Notes: generated by a model not told the origin, from the letters alone. DNA of 42,215 bases from Theionarchaea archaeon (GCA_018992685.1 JACVGT010000004.1:1-42215); one strand, 5' to 3'. Positions 1 through 8,448 are shown, numbered from the stretch's first letter. Program-made: numbers and translations.

Positions 1-2
1 GT

Positions 3-62
3 CTGACGAACACGGGTAGGAGATGGTACGGCCTCATGGGCTCTGTGATCTTTCTGAATTAA
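3..62 (+). CDS. Possible 3' end of a gene cut by the window edge
   Basis: One frame is open from the left edge to a TAA at 60-62 and would end ...GRRWYGLMGSVIFLN. A hairpin follows directly, which fits the end of a gene. Only about 19 residues are visible, so no function can be given and chance is a real alternative. Confidence 0.2.
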   Translation: MTNTGRRWYGLMGSVIFLN

Positions 63-116
63 GGGTCAGTACGGTACCCTACACAGCGTGGAGAAACGAA
101 CCAGGCTCACTGACCC
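63..116 (+). terminator. Inverted repeat, possible transcript-end hairpin
   Basis: GGGTCAGT (63-70) is matched exactly by ACTGACCC (109-116), with about 38 bases between that include the palindrome GGTACC. It begins directly after the stop codon of the possible partial gene. There is no clear T-tract, so it may be an RNA structure rather than a true terminator. Confidence 0.25.
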
Positions 117-395
117 TATGCTGAATTCTTCAACTGTATTCCAGAAAATACTTCGATGAGAGATTCAGTCAACCGACTTACTCTGTGCCATATCCTCCAC
201 CCCCTGGAGTTTGTATCTTGATAATGTGGTGCAGAGATTTCGCCAGTGAACCCAGACAGATTGCTGCTTTAAAGCAACCAAATCTTCTTATGAATTGACA
301 ACAATAGAAATGGAGAACACGGCCGAATAAACCGTGCAGTAGGGGATGAATGTCTATAGCGAGGACATATGCCATTGCTGCATGAGGTGGCACGA
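117..395. other. Non-coding stretch upstream of the roadblock gene
   Basis: No convincing gene is seen on either strand. Minus-strand frames here run into the roadblock gene and look like shadows. The only clear signal is the Shine-Dalgarno site at 384-390 that sets the start of the next gene. No confident TATA box was found. Confidence 0.4.
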
Positions 396-770
396 ATGGT
401 TACAAAATCAAAGGTTGAAACCCTGGCCGCTATCCTGAAGGATCTGGAAGCTACTACTCCCGATATTGAGGCATCTGCTGTCGTATCAGTAGATGGGTTG
501 ATGATAGCTTCTGCATTACCTCGAGATGTTGAAGAAGACAGAGTAGCTGCGATGTCGGCTGCGATGCTATCTCTGGGAGAGAGGACAGCAAAGGAACTGG
601 CAAGGGGTGGACTATCAGAAGTGTATGTCAAAGGAACGAATGGATACGTCGTCCTCATGGCTTCAGGTGAAAGTGCAGTCCTGACTGCATTGGTCAGAGA
701 GGATGCAAAATTGGGTCTGGTCTTTCTGGATATGAAGAGGAAAGCAGAAGAAGTAGCCAGGCTGGTGTAG
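396..770 (+). CDS. Roadblock/LC7 domain protein
   Basis: A protein of 124 residues that fills a single roadblock/LC7 (MglB-like) domain: helix, then strands around SAVVSVDGLMIASALP, a long helix with AMSAAMLSLGERTAKEL, and strands around YVVLMASGESAVLTALV. The family forms homodimers that regulate small Ras-like GTPases or act as scaffolds. The frame is open from an ATG at 369, but GAGGTGG at 384-390 lies five bases before the ATG at 396, so 396 is chosen. A V4R-like gene follows after 23 bases with its own ribosome site, so the two are probably co-transcribed. No GTPase gene is next to it, so the partner is unknown. The family call is firm; the role is inferred. Confidence 0.85.
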   Translation: MVTKSKVETLAAILKDLEATTPDIEASAVVSVDGLMIASALPRDVEEDRVAAMSAAMLSLGERTAKELARGGLSEVYVKGTNGYVVLMASGESAVLTALVREDAKLGLVFLDMKRKAEEVARLV

Positions 771-793
771 CAGACAGGAGAAGGTGAATCACT

Positions 794-1420
794 ATGTGTG
801 AACAGATCAAAATTGCCAATGGTGTCATGAAAGCTTCGCTTGAAGGAATCCAGGATATAGTGGGGGAGAATGGGTTGAAATCGATTTTGAACTATGGGCA
901 CCTGGAAAAATACACGAGTACGCTCCCGCCTCAAAATGATGAGCTTGAGATTCCTTTAGAGGACCTTCAGGGCTTGTACTCGTCTCTCAGAGAGCTTTTT
1001 GGTGATAAGGGTGCAGATGGGATTCGGCTACGTGTGGGAAAGGAGAACGCACGGAGAGCTCTTGAAAATCGTCCCTTCATGGCCAAATCAATCAAGATGG
1101 CCACTCGCCTTATTCCAGAAAACAAGAAGATAGGTCTGGCCCTCCAGAAGTTTTCAGAGGATTTCCAAAAAAACGTCCCCTCCAGATCAGGCGCTGTGAA
1201 GGTTGAACTGCGCGAAGAGGATGATTGCTTTCTGCTGATCAATGGCGCCAATTTTGAAAGCGAAGACGTCAGCTCTAATACGCCCGTGTGCAAGATCACT
1301 TTAGGAATACTTCAGTATGTGGTGGAATGGATTTCTGGCAATCCACATGAAGTAAAAGAGATTGAATGCAGGGCAGCTGGTGGTTCTGCTGACGTTTTCA
1401 GGATCTCAAAGGCTCACTGA
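794..1420 (+). CDS. V4R-like (4-vinyl reductase type) sensor domain protein
   Basis: A 208-residue protein with a helical N-terminal half (DIVGENGLKSILNY) and a C-terminal mixed domain ending HEVKEIECRAAGGSADVFRI, the layout of V4R ligand-binding proteins. It is clearly paralogous to the minus-strand protein at 7381-7998: both share IGENGL-type and HEVKE(I/V)EC motifs and have similar length. It keeps Cys near DDC, PVC and IEC but lacks the CxxC and CIC cysteines of its paralogue, so any metal or haem ligand set is probably altered. AGGAGAAGGTGA at 776-787 sets the start. It follows the roadblock gene, which suggests a shared signalling role. The ligand is unknown. Confidence 0.65.
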   Translation: MCEQIKIANGVMKASLEGIQDIVGENGLKSILNYGHLEKYTSTLPPQNDELEIPLEDLQGLYSSLRELFGDKGADGIRLRVGKENARRALENRPFMAKSIKMATRLIPENKKIGLALQKFSEDFQKNVPSRSGAVKVELREEDDCFLLINGANFESEDVSSNTPVCKITLGILQYVVEWISGNPHEVKEIECRAAGGSADVFRISKAH

Positions 1421-1717
1421 GAGAGAAAAGAACTATTCAATGGACGTTGTGTGGAGGGATTCCTCCACTTCACCTCCTGTAGAGGATAGGTAGTGGAAAG
1501 GACCTCCTGCATGCACATGTTACTGCAGAAATGGTAGGGATAAAAGGTACGATAGGACCTTACAGAGGTCTCTTGGATTACTGCTGCCCTGAGAGGGACT
1601 ACATGTGACTCTCTACAGAGATACAGACAGCGACCTTCAGAGTCATATGCCCATGGACAGCAACCTTAAATAGTAACTACCTCTAATAGAGTCATCATAT
1701 CTTGTGAGGTACAGATC
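1421..1717. other. Intergenic region before the que operon
   Basis: It contains a tight hairpin, GTGGAGG (1451-1457) and CCTCCAC (1462-1468) with a four-base loop, just after the V4R gene, and the que promoter near 1665. No gene was found. A preQ1-type riboswitch was considered because of the downstream genes, but no matching pattern could be recognised by eye. Confidence 0.4.
1665..1710 (+). promoter_or_regulatory. Promoter and ribosome site of the que operon
   Basis: A TATA-like CTTAAATAG at 1665-1673 predicts a start of transcription near 1694. GTGAGGT at 1704-1710 lies seven bases before the ATG at 1718. Confidence 0.5.
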
Positions 1718-2074
1718 ATGATAATGAGACTGAGCAGAGAATTCACCTTCGATGCTGCCCACAGCCTACCGGACTATCCTGGCAAGTGTGCACACGTCCA
1801 TGGCCACACCTACACTCTCATCGTCACAGTAGAAGGAGAACTGGATCAGTCTGGCATGGTTATTGATTTTTTCAAGATACGAGAAATCGTTGAGGATGTG
1901 CTGGCTCCCCTGGATCATCATTATCTCAATGACTTCTATCAGCAACCAACAGTAGAAATGGTCGCCCGTGACCTTTCAGAAAAGATCGAGAAAGCCCTTC
2001 AGAACACCAGTGTGAGTCTTTACAGTGTCAAGTTGTATGAAGGAACAAAATCTGCGGTTGAGGTTTTTGTATGA
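1718..2074 (+). CDS. queD: 6-carboxytetrahydropterin synthase (QueD/PTPS family)
   Basis: A 118-residue protein that converts 7,8-dihydroneopterin triphosphate to 6-carboxytetrahydropterin, the second step to preQ0 for archaeosine in tRNA. Zinc ligands are visible as His15 (FDAAHSL) and the pair in HVHGH (about His28 and His30). Cys24 in GKCAHVHGH is the expected catalytic thiol, and LDHHYLND carries the second catalytic His. Length is normal for the family. It opens a four-gene operon and overlaps queE by four bases (ATGA). An in-frame ATG two codons later is an alternative start. A pterin-biosynthesis role cannot be excluded, but the neighbours favour preQ0. Confidence 0.9.
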   Translation: MIMRLSREFTFDAAHSLPDYPGKCAHVHGHTYTLIVTVEGELDQSGMVIDFFKIREIVEDVLAPLDHHYLNDFYQQPTVEMVARDLSEKIEKALQNTSVSLYSVKLYEGTKSAVEVFV

Positions 2075-2715
2075 GCCTGGAAGTATCAGAAATATTCTTC
2101 TCTCTCAACGGAGAAGGACTCCTGATGGGAGTACCTACCCTCTTTGTTAGGTTATCCGGGTGCAATCTCCGGTGCACTTGGTGTGACACAACATATGCCT
2201 GGGATCCAGGCCGGTCCCTGTCTGTTGACCAGATAAAGAACCAGGTTCTGGAAAAGGACAATGGACACTGCCAGTGGGCATTACTCACCGGAGGAGAACC
2301 CTTGATTCAGGATGTCCGTCCTCTCGTTGATGCCCTGAAGCCCCACTACAAGATAGCCATTGAGACCAATGGTTCTCTGTACCGGGAGGTTCTGCACGAC
2401 ATGGATTTCATCAGTGCAGACATAAAGCCACCTAGCAGTGGAAACCCCACGACAGAGTATGGAACCCTCACCAAAATCATTGATGCTATCACCGAAAGAA
2501 GTGGCCAGCTCAAGGCAATCATTGCCAGCAGGGAGGATTATGCCTTCATCCGTGCCCTCACCCGAGAATGTGATATTACTGTCCCATTGGTGCTCCAGCC
2601 TTGCTGGGGCTCTGTGACCTATGACTTCTTGTGTAATCTTTACCTTGAATCTCCACTGCCTGTAGAGTCAATTCGTATTCTTACCCAGCTTCACAAAATA
2701 GGCAATATCAAATAA
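2071..2715 (+). CDS. queE: 7-carboxy-7-deazaguanine synthase (radical SAM)
   Basis: A 214-residue radical SAM enzyme that rearranges 6-carboxytetrahydropterin to 7-carboxy-7-deazaguanine. The cluster motif is Cys31-X3-Cys35-X2-Cys38 (SGCNLRCTWCDT), and the family signature SLNGEG lies near the N-terminus. LTGGEPL and AIETNGS are the usual SAM-contacting strands, and SADIKPPSSG is typical of QueE. The start overlaps the queD stop by four bases, so translation is probably coupled. It matches the compact QueE core without extra domains. Confidence 0.93.
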   Translation: MSLEVSEIFFSLNGEGLLMGVPTLFVRLSGCNLRCTWCDTTYAWDPGRSLSVDQIKNQVLEKDNGHCQWALLTGGEPLIQDVRPLVDALKPHYKIAIETNGSLYREVLHDMDFISADIKPPSSGNPTTEYGTLTKIIDAITERSGQLKAIIASREDYAFIRALTRECDITVPLVLQPCWGSVTYDFLCNLYLESPLPVESIRILTQLHKIGNIK

Positions 2716-2723
2716 GTGATTCC

Positions 2724-3518
2724 ATGAAAGATACTCAAGATTTGCTCCCTGAGCATCCCATAACTCTTGAAAAGGTAGGGATTGTCAACCTGAAGACTCT
2801 CATAAGAATCGATCGCCACGGTCGGGAATTCAGACACATTCCCACCATTACTATCCACGTAGATTTAGATGAGCAGAGGAAAGGCATCCACATGAGCCGG
2901 CTCATCGAGAGTGTGACAGAACTGCTGGAAGAAGAAGTGGCAGAAAAACACCGCTCTCTGGAAGAAATTGGGAAAGATATCCTTGAAAAACTGAAATTAA
3001 AACACAAGTTTCAGAAATCAGGAATAACTATCGATTCTGAACTTCCTATTTACCAGAAGACTCCTGCCAGCAAGAAGGATACCATAGAAATCCATGGTAT
3101 CACCGTTGAGGTCTTGCATGATGGAGATGCATGGTCAAAGATACTGACTGTATCCGTCACTGGCAATACGGCATGTCCTCATGCCCTGTCCATGAACTCT
3201 GGGAAGACTCACATACAGAGAGCGCGGGGGATTTTACGTGTTGAAACGGACTTTGGCAGTGAGATACCTTTGGAAGACATGGTGGAAGTGGTGGAGAAGT
3301 CCTTTTCCTCGAGAGTGTACACACTTCTCAAGAGTGATGATGAATCATTTGTTGTATCCAGGATGTATGAGAATCCCCTTTTTGTTGAGGATGTGTGTAG
3401 AAATATGCTGGCTTTATCCAGGGATCGGTTTCTCGGCTGCACGATTCATGCCACCTGCATCAGTCATGAGAGTATTCACCGGCATGACGTGTACGCAGAG
3501 GGCAGGGTGGTCACGTGA
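2724..3518 (+). CDS. mptA: GTP cyclohydrolase MptA/FolE2 type
   Basis: A 264-residue member of the FolE2/MptA family of GTP cyclohydrolases. In archaea MptA is Fe(II)-dependent and gives dihydroneopterin cyclic phosphate, which feeds tetrahydromethanopterin and, here by context, preQ0. Seen motifs include HIPTITIHVDLDEQRKGIHMSR near residues 38-60 and SVTGNTACPHAL near residue 150, holding the conserved Cys-Pro-His metal-site residues. It lies nine bases after queE and overlaps queC by four bases (GTGA). Placing the first pathway enzyme between queE and queC makes the operon complete for preQ0. That it is MptA rather than bacterial FolE2 rests on the archaeal setting. Confidence 0.88.
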   Translation: MKDTQDLLPEHPITLEKVGIVNLKTLIRIDRHGREFRHIPTITIHVDLDEQRKGIHMSRLIESVTELLEEEVAEKHRSLEEIGKDILEKLKLKHKFQKSGITIDSELPIYQKTPASKKDTIEIHGITVEVLHDGDAWSKILTVSVTGNTACPHALSMNSGKTHIQRARGILRVETDFGSEIPLEDMVEVVEKSFSSRVYTLLKSDDESFVVSRMYENPLFVEDVCRNMLALSRDRFLGCTIHATCISHESIHRHDVYAEGRVVT

Positions 3519-4180
3519 ATCATAGGACAGCTGTGGTCCTCCTCAGTGGAGGGATGGATTCTGCAGTGTGTGCATCTATCGCTCAGAACGAGGGGTTTAC
3601 ACTCTATGTGCTGCATGTGGGGTATGGACAGAGAACCAGCAAAAAAGAGAGAGAATGCGCAGAAGAACTGGCATCCTTCTATGACGCTCTGGACTTTAGG
3701 GTGATTCCACTGGATTTCTTGAAGGAGATCGGGGAAAGCGGGCTCACAGATGAGAGCATCACCCTCCCCGTGGAGGAGACAGAAGGAATACCTCCCAGCT
3801 ATGTCCCTTTCAGAAATTCTATTATCTTGTCACTGGCTACCGCATGGGCAGAAGTCGTGGGGGCGGAAGCCATATTCTACGGAGCGAATTTCATTGATTT
3901 TTCAGGCTATCCTGATTGCAGACCACAGTATTTTGAAGCATTTCAGAAGTTGATTGAAGCAGGCACCAAAGATGACACTGTCATTGTGCTGAGGACTCCC
4001 CTGGCTTCTCTGAGCAAGGCTGACATTGTAAAGAAAGGGCTTGAATTGGGTACACCTTTCGAATCTACCTGGAGCTGTTACACAGAAAATGAGAAAGCGT
4101 GTGGAGTGTGCGATTCGTGTCGGCTGCGATTAAAGGGATTCCGTGAGAACGGTGTCACAGATCCCATCTCATACAGGTAA
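3515..4180 (+). CDS. queC: 7-cyano-7-deazaguanine synthase
   Basis: A 221-residue PP-loop ATPase that converts 7-carboxy-7-deazaguanine to preQ0 with ATP and ammonia. The PP-loop SGGMDS sits at residues 11-16. FRNSIILSLATAWAE and ANFIDFSGYPDCRP are family signatures, and the C-terminal CYTENEKACGVCDSC supplies the zinc-binding cysteines. The start is a GTG whose last bases overlap the mptA stop (GTGA), so coupling is likely. It ends the operon. The preQ0 product would be used by an archaeal TGT, which is not in this window. Confidence 0.93.
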   Translation: MNHRTAVVLLSGGMDSAVCASIAQNEGFTLYVLHVGYGQRTSKKERECAEELASFYDALDFRVIPLDFLKEIGESGLTDESITLPVEETEGIPPSYVPFRNSIILSLATAWAEVVGAEAIFYGANFIDFSGYPDCRPQYFEAFQKLIEAGTKDDTVIVLRTPLASLSKADIVKKGLELGTPFESTWSCYTENEKACGVCDSCRLRLKGFRENGVTDPISYR

Positions 4181-4201
4181 CTGGAGCGGCTGAAAGGTGA
4201 C

Positions 4202-4210
4202 AAAAAAATT
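4202..4210 (-). terminator. T-tract after the biotin carrier gene
   Basis: The plus strand reads AAAAAAATT, giving a run of U in the minus-strand transcript about 18 bases after the biotin carrier stop. Archaeal termination often needs only such a tract. Confidence 0.35.
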
Positions 4211-4227
4211 AACGTACTGGACTGCCA

Positions 4228-4686
4228 TCATGAGATTTCTACGAGTATTTCTCCCCTTTCTACACTGCTGCCTGCTGAAACATGAACTTTCTCGACTGTT
4301 CCTTCCTTGGGTGCCCTCAATTCATTTTCCATTTTCATGGCTTCCAGAACGCACACTACATCTCCTTCTTTGATTGACTCTCCTTCCTTTACTGCTACAG
4401 AAACAATCTTTCCCGGCATCATTGCTGAAATAGCTCCTTGGGCAGCTTTTGTCTTCTTTTCTGGCTGCTTCTTCTCCTCTTCCAGCCTGAAGGAATGAGG
4501 AATTCCATTGATGACCACCTGCTCTTTCTGCATGTCCACTGTGTAGGGTATTCCGTCAACATCAATGGAGTTCTCTTTCTCCTGCACTGTATGTTCTTTT
4601 CCATTGACTCTTACGCTACTCCCTTCTATTTCTACTGAGTAGCGAACATCATCCATGACCACGTGGAACTTCACCAAGGAGACCAC
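4228..4686 (-). CDS. Biotin carboxyl carrier protein
   Basis: A 152-residue carrier with an N-terminal beta-rich region (short repeats around VRVNGKEHTV, IDVDGIPYTV and VVINGIPHSF), a charged linker (residues 68-82) and a C-terminal biotinyl domain. The biotinylation motif is EAMKMENE with Lys118 as acceptor. It carries carboxyl groups between a biotin carboxylase and the carboxyltransferase encoded just upstream. The chosen ATG overlaps that gene by 16 bases; a later ATG at 4656 (MDDVRY) would give a non-overlapping start and cannot be excluded. No biotin carboxylase gene is in the window. Confidence 0.85.
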   Translation of the reverse strand: MVSLVKFHVVMDDVRYSVEIEGSSVRVNGKEHTVQEKENSIDVDGIPYTVDMQKEQVVINGIPHSFRLEEEKKQPEKKTKAAQGAISAMMPGKIVSVAVKEGESIKEGDVVCVLEAMKMENELRAPKEGTVEKVHVSAGSSVERGEILVEIS

Positions 4687-6143
4687 CCACCTCTTGGTCT
4701 GAAAGCCATTTTCCAGGGAGATGCATACGTGGGACTTTCAATGCGCTCAGGCTTCTTTTTCATGGCCAGTATATATGCCAGAGCGGCTACGGCATCTTCC
4801 AAGCCTCCCCCCTTGGCTCTCCATTCGAAATACTCCTTGGCAACCTGAGGAAATAATGCATAGGACAGGACATCTTCCTCTGATCTGGCCAGATCACCAA
4901 TTTCCTCTCTTGCCTTTTCAAACCCAGGCTCAAGCAGATCCGCGGGACGACACGTAATGGGTTCTTCTTCTCCAATGACGAGCCGTTTGACTGTCTTGTC
5001 AATCTGTCCCGGGGGCCGACCATAGAACCCCTTGACGTACTGCTTGACTTCATTGGGAATCATTTTGTACCTCTCACCCAGAACCACATTCAGTGTGGCC
5101 TGAGTACCCACGATCTGACTGGAAGGAGTGACCAGCGGAGGGTATCCCAGTTCCTTTCTTACTCTGGGAACTTCCTGTATTACGTCCTCAAATCGGTCCT
5201 CCGCATTCTGCTCTCTGAGCTGGGACACTAGGTTTGACAACATCCCTCCAGGAATCTGGTAGGTGAGAACTCTTATGTCAACACCATGGAGCCCGCTTTC
5301 GAATGCACTGTATCTTTTACGAATATCAGCAAAATACAGTGCAATGTCAGCCAAAGTCCTCAGGTCAAGTCCTGTCTTCCTTGGAGATTCATCCAGTGAG
5401 GCTACCAGGCTCTCAGTGGGAGGCTGGGAAGTTTGGGACGCCAGAGAGGATATCGCAGTATCAATCACATCTACGCCAGCTTCTGCAGCTTTCAGACAGG
5501 CGCTGGAGGCCATTCCTGAGGTAGCATGAGTATGAAACTGTACAGGCACTGACAGAGCAGCTTTCAACTCGGTCACCAACTCATATGCTTGATATGGCGA
5601 TATGAGCCCACTCATGTCTTTTATGCACACAGAATCTGCCCCCATTTCTTCCAGTTTCACTCCCTTTTTCACAAAACCATCAATAGAGTCCAGAGGACTT
5701 AACGTATAACAAAAGGAAGCCTGGACGTGGCCTCCCTCACGGTTCACTATTTTCATGGCGAATTCCATGTTCCTGAAATCATTCAAAGCATCAAAGATGC
5801 GGAATATGTCTATACCATTTTCCTTGGCCCTGATAATGAACTTCTCCACAATGTCGTCAGGATAGTGCTTGTATCCAACGATATTCTGTCCCCTCAAAAG
5901 CATCTGCAGGGGAGTCTTTGGAAGTGCTTCTCTCAATTGTCGGAGTCTTTCCCATGGGTCTTCTTTCAAGTACCTCAGACAGCTATCAAAGGTGGCACCC
6001 CCCCAGACTTCTAGCGAATGATACCCGACAGTATCTAGCTTCTCAGCTATCGGCAACATATCCTCTGTTCGCATTCTGGTAGCCAGTAAGGACTGATGAG
6101 CGTCACGCAAGCAGGTTTCTGTTATTTTGACTGGTTGGGTCAT
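4671..6143 (-). CDS. Carboxyltransferase subunit (OadA/PycB-like)
   Basis: A 490-residue enzyme of the pyruvate carboxylase B/oxaloacetate decarboxylase alpha family, which moves a carboxyl group between carboxybiotin and pyruvate. The TIM-barrel metal site is visible: Asp14 in CLRDAHQS, the lysine expected to be carbamylated in CIKDMSG (Lys175), and His204/His206 in QFHTHAT. RGQNIVGY and GGATFDSCLRYL are also family motifs. It stops before the fused biotinyl domain found in many homologues; the carrier is a separate gene overlapping its 3' end. No membrane beta or gamma subunit is nearby, so PycB-type pyruvate carboxylase is favoured over a sodium pump, but other acyl-CoA carboxylases are possible. 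Confidence 0.85.
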   Translation of the reverse strand: MTQPVKITETCLRDAHQSLLATRMRTEDMLPIAEKLDTVGYHSLEVWGGATFDSCLRYLKEDPWERLRQLREALPKTPLQMLLRGQNIVGYKHYPDDIVEKFIIRAKENGIDIFRIFDALNDFRNMEFAMKIVNREGGHVQASFCYTLSPLDSIDGFVKKGVKLEEMGADSVCIKDMSGLISPYQAYELVTELKAALSVPVQFHTHATSGMASSACLKAAEAGVDVIDTAISSLASQTSQPPTESLVASLDESPRKTGLDLRTLADIALYFADIRKRYSAFESGLHGVDIRVLTYQIPGGMLSNLVSQLREQNAEDRFEDVIQEVPRVRKELGYPPLVTPSSQIVGTQATLNVVLGERYKMIPNEVKQYVKGFYGRPPGQIDKTVKRLVIGEEEPITCRPADLLEPGFEKAREEIGDLARSEEDVLSYALFPQVAKEYFEWRAKGGGLEDAVAALAYILAMKKKPERIESPTYASPWKMAFRPRGGWSPW

Positions 6144-6178
6144 ACGCTTTGTGGAATGTCCCTACCCTTAAATATATT
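6144..6178 (-). promoter_or_regulatory. Promoter of the carboxyltransferase operon
   Basis: Read on the minus strand, AATATATTTAAG at 6178-6167 is a good TATA element about 29 bases before the ATG at 6143. The predicted transcript has almost no leader. Confidence 0.55.
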
Positions 6179-6512
6179 GGCGTCAATCCAGAAAGAAGAT
6201 TGGATTGTGCGTACTGCACTACCCACATGAATCAAAAGTAGTCAAGACATGGGTTATGCCTTTTACCGGCAACTCCTGCCCACACTGACCGACACAAAGA
6301 ATAGGTATTCATCTCTTGAGACTGCGGTGGTATTGTGAAAGAAATTGCTTTGGCACCAGGCTCAGTACCAGCGTTGTGACCGCACTCTTTTTACGAAACC
6401 TTCACTACGTACCTTCATTGAAACAAGACTTGGAAAGAGATGCTCAGAAAAGATCCTCGGATCAGAGAGAAAGCATTTAAGGGAACCGTAACACTGGTGG
6501 TTGAGGATTAGC
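6179..6512. other. Intergenic region between divergent genes
   Basis: It lies between the carboxyltransferase promoter and the AlkD-like gene. A TATA-like GCATTTAAG lies near 6470-6478, with GAGG at 6503-6506 serving the next start. Nothing else could be supported. Confidence 0.35.
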
Positions 6513-7256
6513 ATGATACTCGACGACTTGCATAAAGGGATTGTGGCCCAGCTGGAGAAGAGAGCTGACCCTGTGGCGGCATCCAGAAATACTGAGAGAG
6601 CTGAGCGATTCAATATCAATCACAAATACTATGGACTCACTGGAGACGTACTGAGAGATCTCATCGCGCAGCATGAGGGTCAATTCAGCAGATTGGAATT
6701 GACAGAACGATTTCATCTGGTACAGATGTTGTACAGTTCTGGGATGGCTGAACAGGTTGCCTTTGGAGATACCATCTTGGTCAACAGTCTGAATGAGATA
6801 GAGCCCTCGCACTTTGAGTACCTAGACGAGATTACGGATTGCCTTAGCAATTGGGGAGATACTGACTGGTTTGCCAGCCGGATTACCCAACCACTTCTTC
6901 TGAAATTCCCTAGAGAGACTCTATCATTTCTGAGGAGCCTCAACGATTCTGGCAACATGTGGAAACGAAGGCTGAGTGTTGTCACGTTCACAAGAAAGAT
7001 TGGGGAGAGCGGAGAATTCACTGAAGAAGCGCTGGGACTATGCAATAATCTGATCTGGAACACAGAGGATCTGGTTCGAAAAGGAGTCGGCTGGGCACTG
7101 AAGGATACAATGCGGGGGGACAAGAACAGAGTCCTGGGCTATGTGAGATCTTTGAGGGAAAAAGGTGTCTCTTCTGTGATCACGTTATATGCAATACGAG
7201 ACCTGAAGGGTGAAGAACGAAAAGAGATTCTAGCTGTAAAACAGAAAAAGGTTTAA
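6513..7256 (+). CDS. DNA alkylation repair protein, AlkD-like
   Basis: A 247-residue all-helical protein of the AlkD/DNA alkylation repair family, HEAT-like glycosylases that remove bulky or positively charged alkyl-purines. The C-terminal part shows the recognisable pattern LIWNTEDLVRKGVGWALKDT followed by a helix with R and E residues. FASRITQPLLLKF and MWKRRLSVVTF are further HEAT helices with exposed Trp and Arg residues. The frame extends upstream to a TTG at 6501, but GAGG at 6503-6506 points to the ATG at 6513. It stands alone, convergent with the V4R gene. Family assignment is fairly sure; the substrate is not. Confidence 0.75.
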   Translation: MILDDLHKGIVAQLEKRADPVAASRNTERAERFNINHKYYGLTGDVLRDLIAQHEGQFSRLELTERFHLVQMLYSSGMAEQVAFGDTILVNSLNEIEPSHFEYLDEITDCLSNWGDTDWFASRITQPLLLKFPRETLSFLRSLNDSGNMWKRRLSVVTFTRKIGESGEFTEEALGLCNNLIWNTEDLVRKGVGWALKDTMRGDKNRVLGYVRSLREKGVSSVITLYAIRDLKGEERKEILAVKQKKV

Positions 7257-7380
7257 GAGACGAATTCAGAAAAGAATCCTGCAAGGAACAGTTAGCGAAA
7301 TGAACAGGTGTATAACAACAAATACTCAAGAACCATCACACTTGAAAGTCTTCTCGATTCAAGGAAACAGCCCTCTTAGG

Positions 7381-7998
7381 TTAGGACTGCCCCCCGTTCT
7401 TGGCGATGGCAAACCTGCAGGAAGGGTGACCCTGTGCCATACACTCCACTTCCTTGACTTCATGTTCTTTCCCTGTAATCCATGTCATCATACTGGTCCA
7501 GAACCCCACCGGCGGCCAGCAGATACAATTGTCAGAATGTAGATTACCACAGTAAAAGCAATCCTGTATCTCCACATAGAAATTGTTCTCATCCTCTGTC
7601 ATGAGATGTGGCACACTGTACAGGTTCTCAGATTCCTTGAGTACCCGTTTCAAGATGAACCTTGTCTTCCCTTCTTCACCCATAAAGGTCGTAACCAACC
7701 CCGCAAGTCCAAATAATGTGGGCTTGGTTCTGAGCGCATACTCGAACGTCAACTTCCCGCAGCGCAGTAACAGGGGTTTGGCAGCCTTTTCCCCAAATAA
7801 TTCAATGATTAGTTCAATACCTTTCTTAAACTTGCTCATTTCAAGAGAGGGTGAATCGTCATCGGGGAGTTCATTCTCAATATACTCTTCAAGGTCAGCG
7901 CGTTTTAGAAACACGTGAAGTCCGTTTTCACCAATATGTTCTTCCACACTTTTGAACACGATGCGAGCCAGCGAAGATGGTATTCTATGTTCCTCCAC
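7381..7998 (-). CDS. V4R-domain sensor protein with cysteine motif
   Basis: A 205-residue paralogue of the protein at 794-1420. The C-terminal V4R domain holds the usual cysteine set: DCFYCGN, NCICWP and VECMAQGHPSCRFAIA. V4R domains bind small hydrophobic ligands and sometimes metals, and act as sensor modules. The start is a GTG at 7998, with GGTGAG just before it and a TATA element (GTTTATATACA, 8037-8027 on the minus strand) giving a leader of roughly ten bases. It has no operon partner here. The ligand is unknown. Confidence 0.65.
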   Translation of the reverse strand: MEEHRIPSSLARIVFKSVEEHIGENGLHVFLKRADLEEYIENELPDDDSPSLEMSKFKKGIELIIELFGEKAAKPLLLRCGKLTFEYALRTKPTLFGLAGLVTTFMGEEGKTRFILKRVLKESENLYSVPHLMTEDENNFYVEIQDCFYCGNLHSDNCICWPPVGFWTSMMTWITGKEHEVKEVECMAQGHPSCRFAIAKNGGQS

Positions 7999-8190
7999 AT
8001 ACTCACCGGTCTCTTGAGAATGTACATGTATATAAACTTTATTGACTCTAGACTGTACATTTTTTCTTTTTTTAATGAAATCTTTGGGAATGGAGCAGCA
8101 CTTTCAATTTGGCAGCTTCAATTGCCACTACCTGTGCATTCTACCTGGAATACCCACATAATGTTAGAGTTTAAACAATAGTTGTGGAGA

Positions 8191-8203
8191 GATTTCCCCT
8201 TCC
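8191..8203 (+). repeat. Short direct repeat, copy 1
   Basis: GATTTCCCCTTCC here recurs at 8569-8581. Together with the second repeat pair (8436 and 8684) it suggests that part of this region was duplicated and has decayed. Confidence 0.4.
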
Positions 8204-8435
8204 CGGACACGTATCAGTCAGAGCTGAGAAAATCATGTCACGTAGTCTTTGGTGTTCTTTAAAAAAATCACTATCACACGATTTATCACGACGCGCTATC
8301 TGCCGCATATTCACTCGAATCACGAAAACTCCTCAAACCATTCCAGCAAAAAAAGGCAGGGGTGCTCCCTTCAGAACTCAAATCAGGTGGAGAGAACATA
8401 CCAGACGAACCACATGATTTGGATTTTCCTTAGGT

Positions 8436-8448
8436 AGGAGGCATAAGG
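8436..8448 (+). repeat. Short direct repeat AGGAGGCATAAGG, copy 1
   Basis: Identical 13 bases recur at 8684-8696, and both copies are soon followed by CACCC. A ribosome-site-like AGGAGG is embedded but no gene follows. Confidence 0.4.

Noticed and set aside
269..934. Minus-strand frame of 221 residues across the roadblock gene
   Set aside because: It is a shadow of the roadblock gene, Ser-rich, with no start signals.
1421..1717. Possible preQ1-type riboswitch before the que operon
   Set aside because: A short hairpin is present but no recognisable preQ1 aptamer pattern, and the promoter near 1665 lies downstream of the hairpin.
8184..8437. Two overlapping plus-strand frames of 62-77 residues in the gene-poor region
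   Set aside because: Basic, low-complexity translations with no ribosome sites or family resemblance; probably chance.
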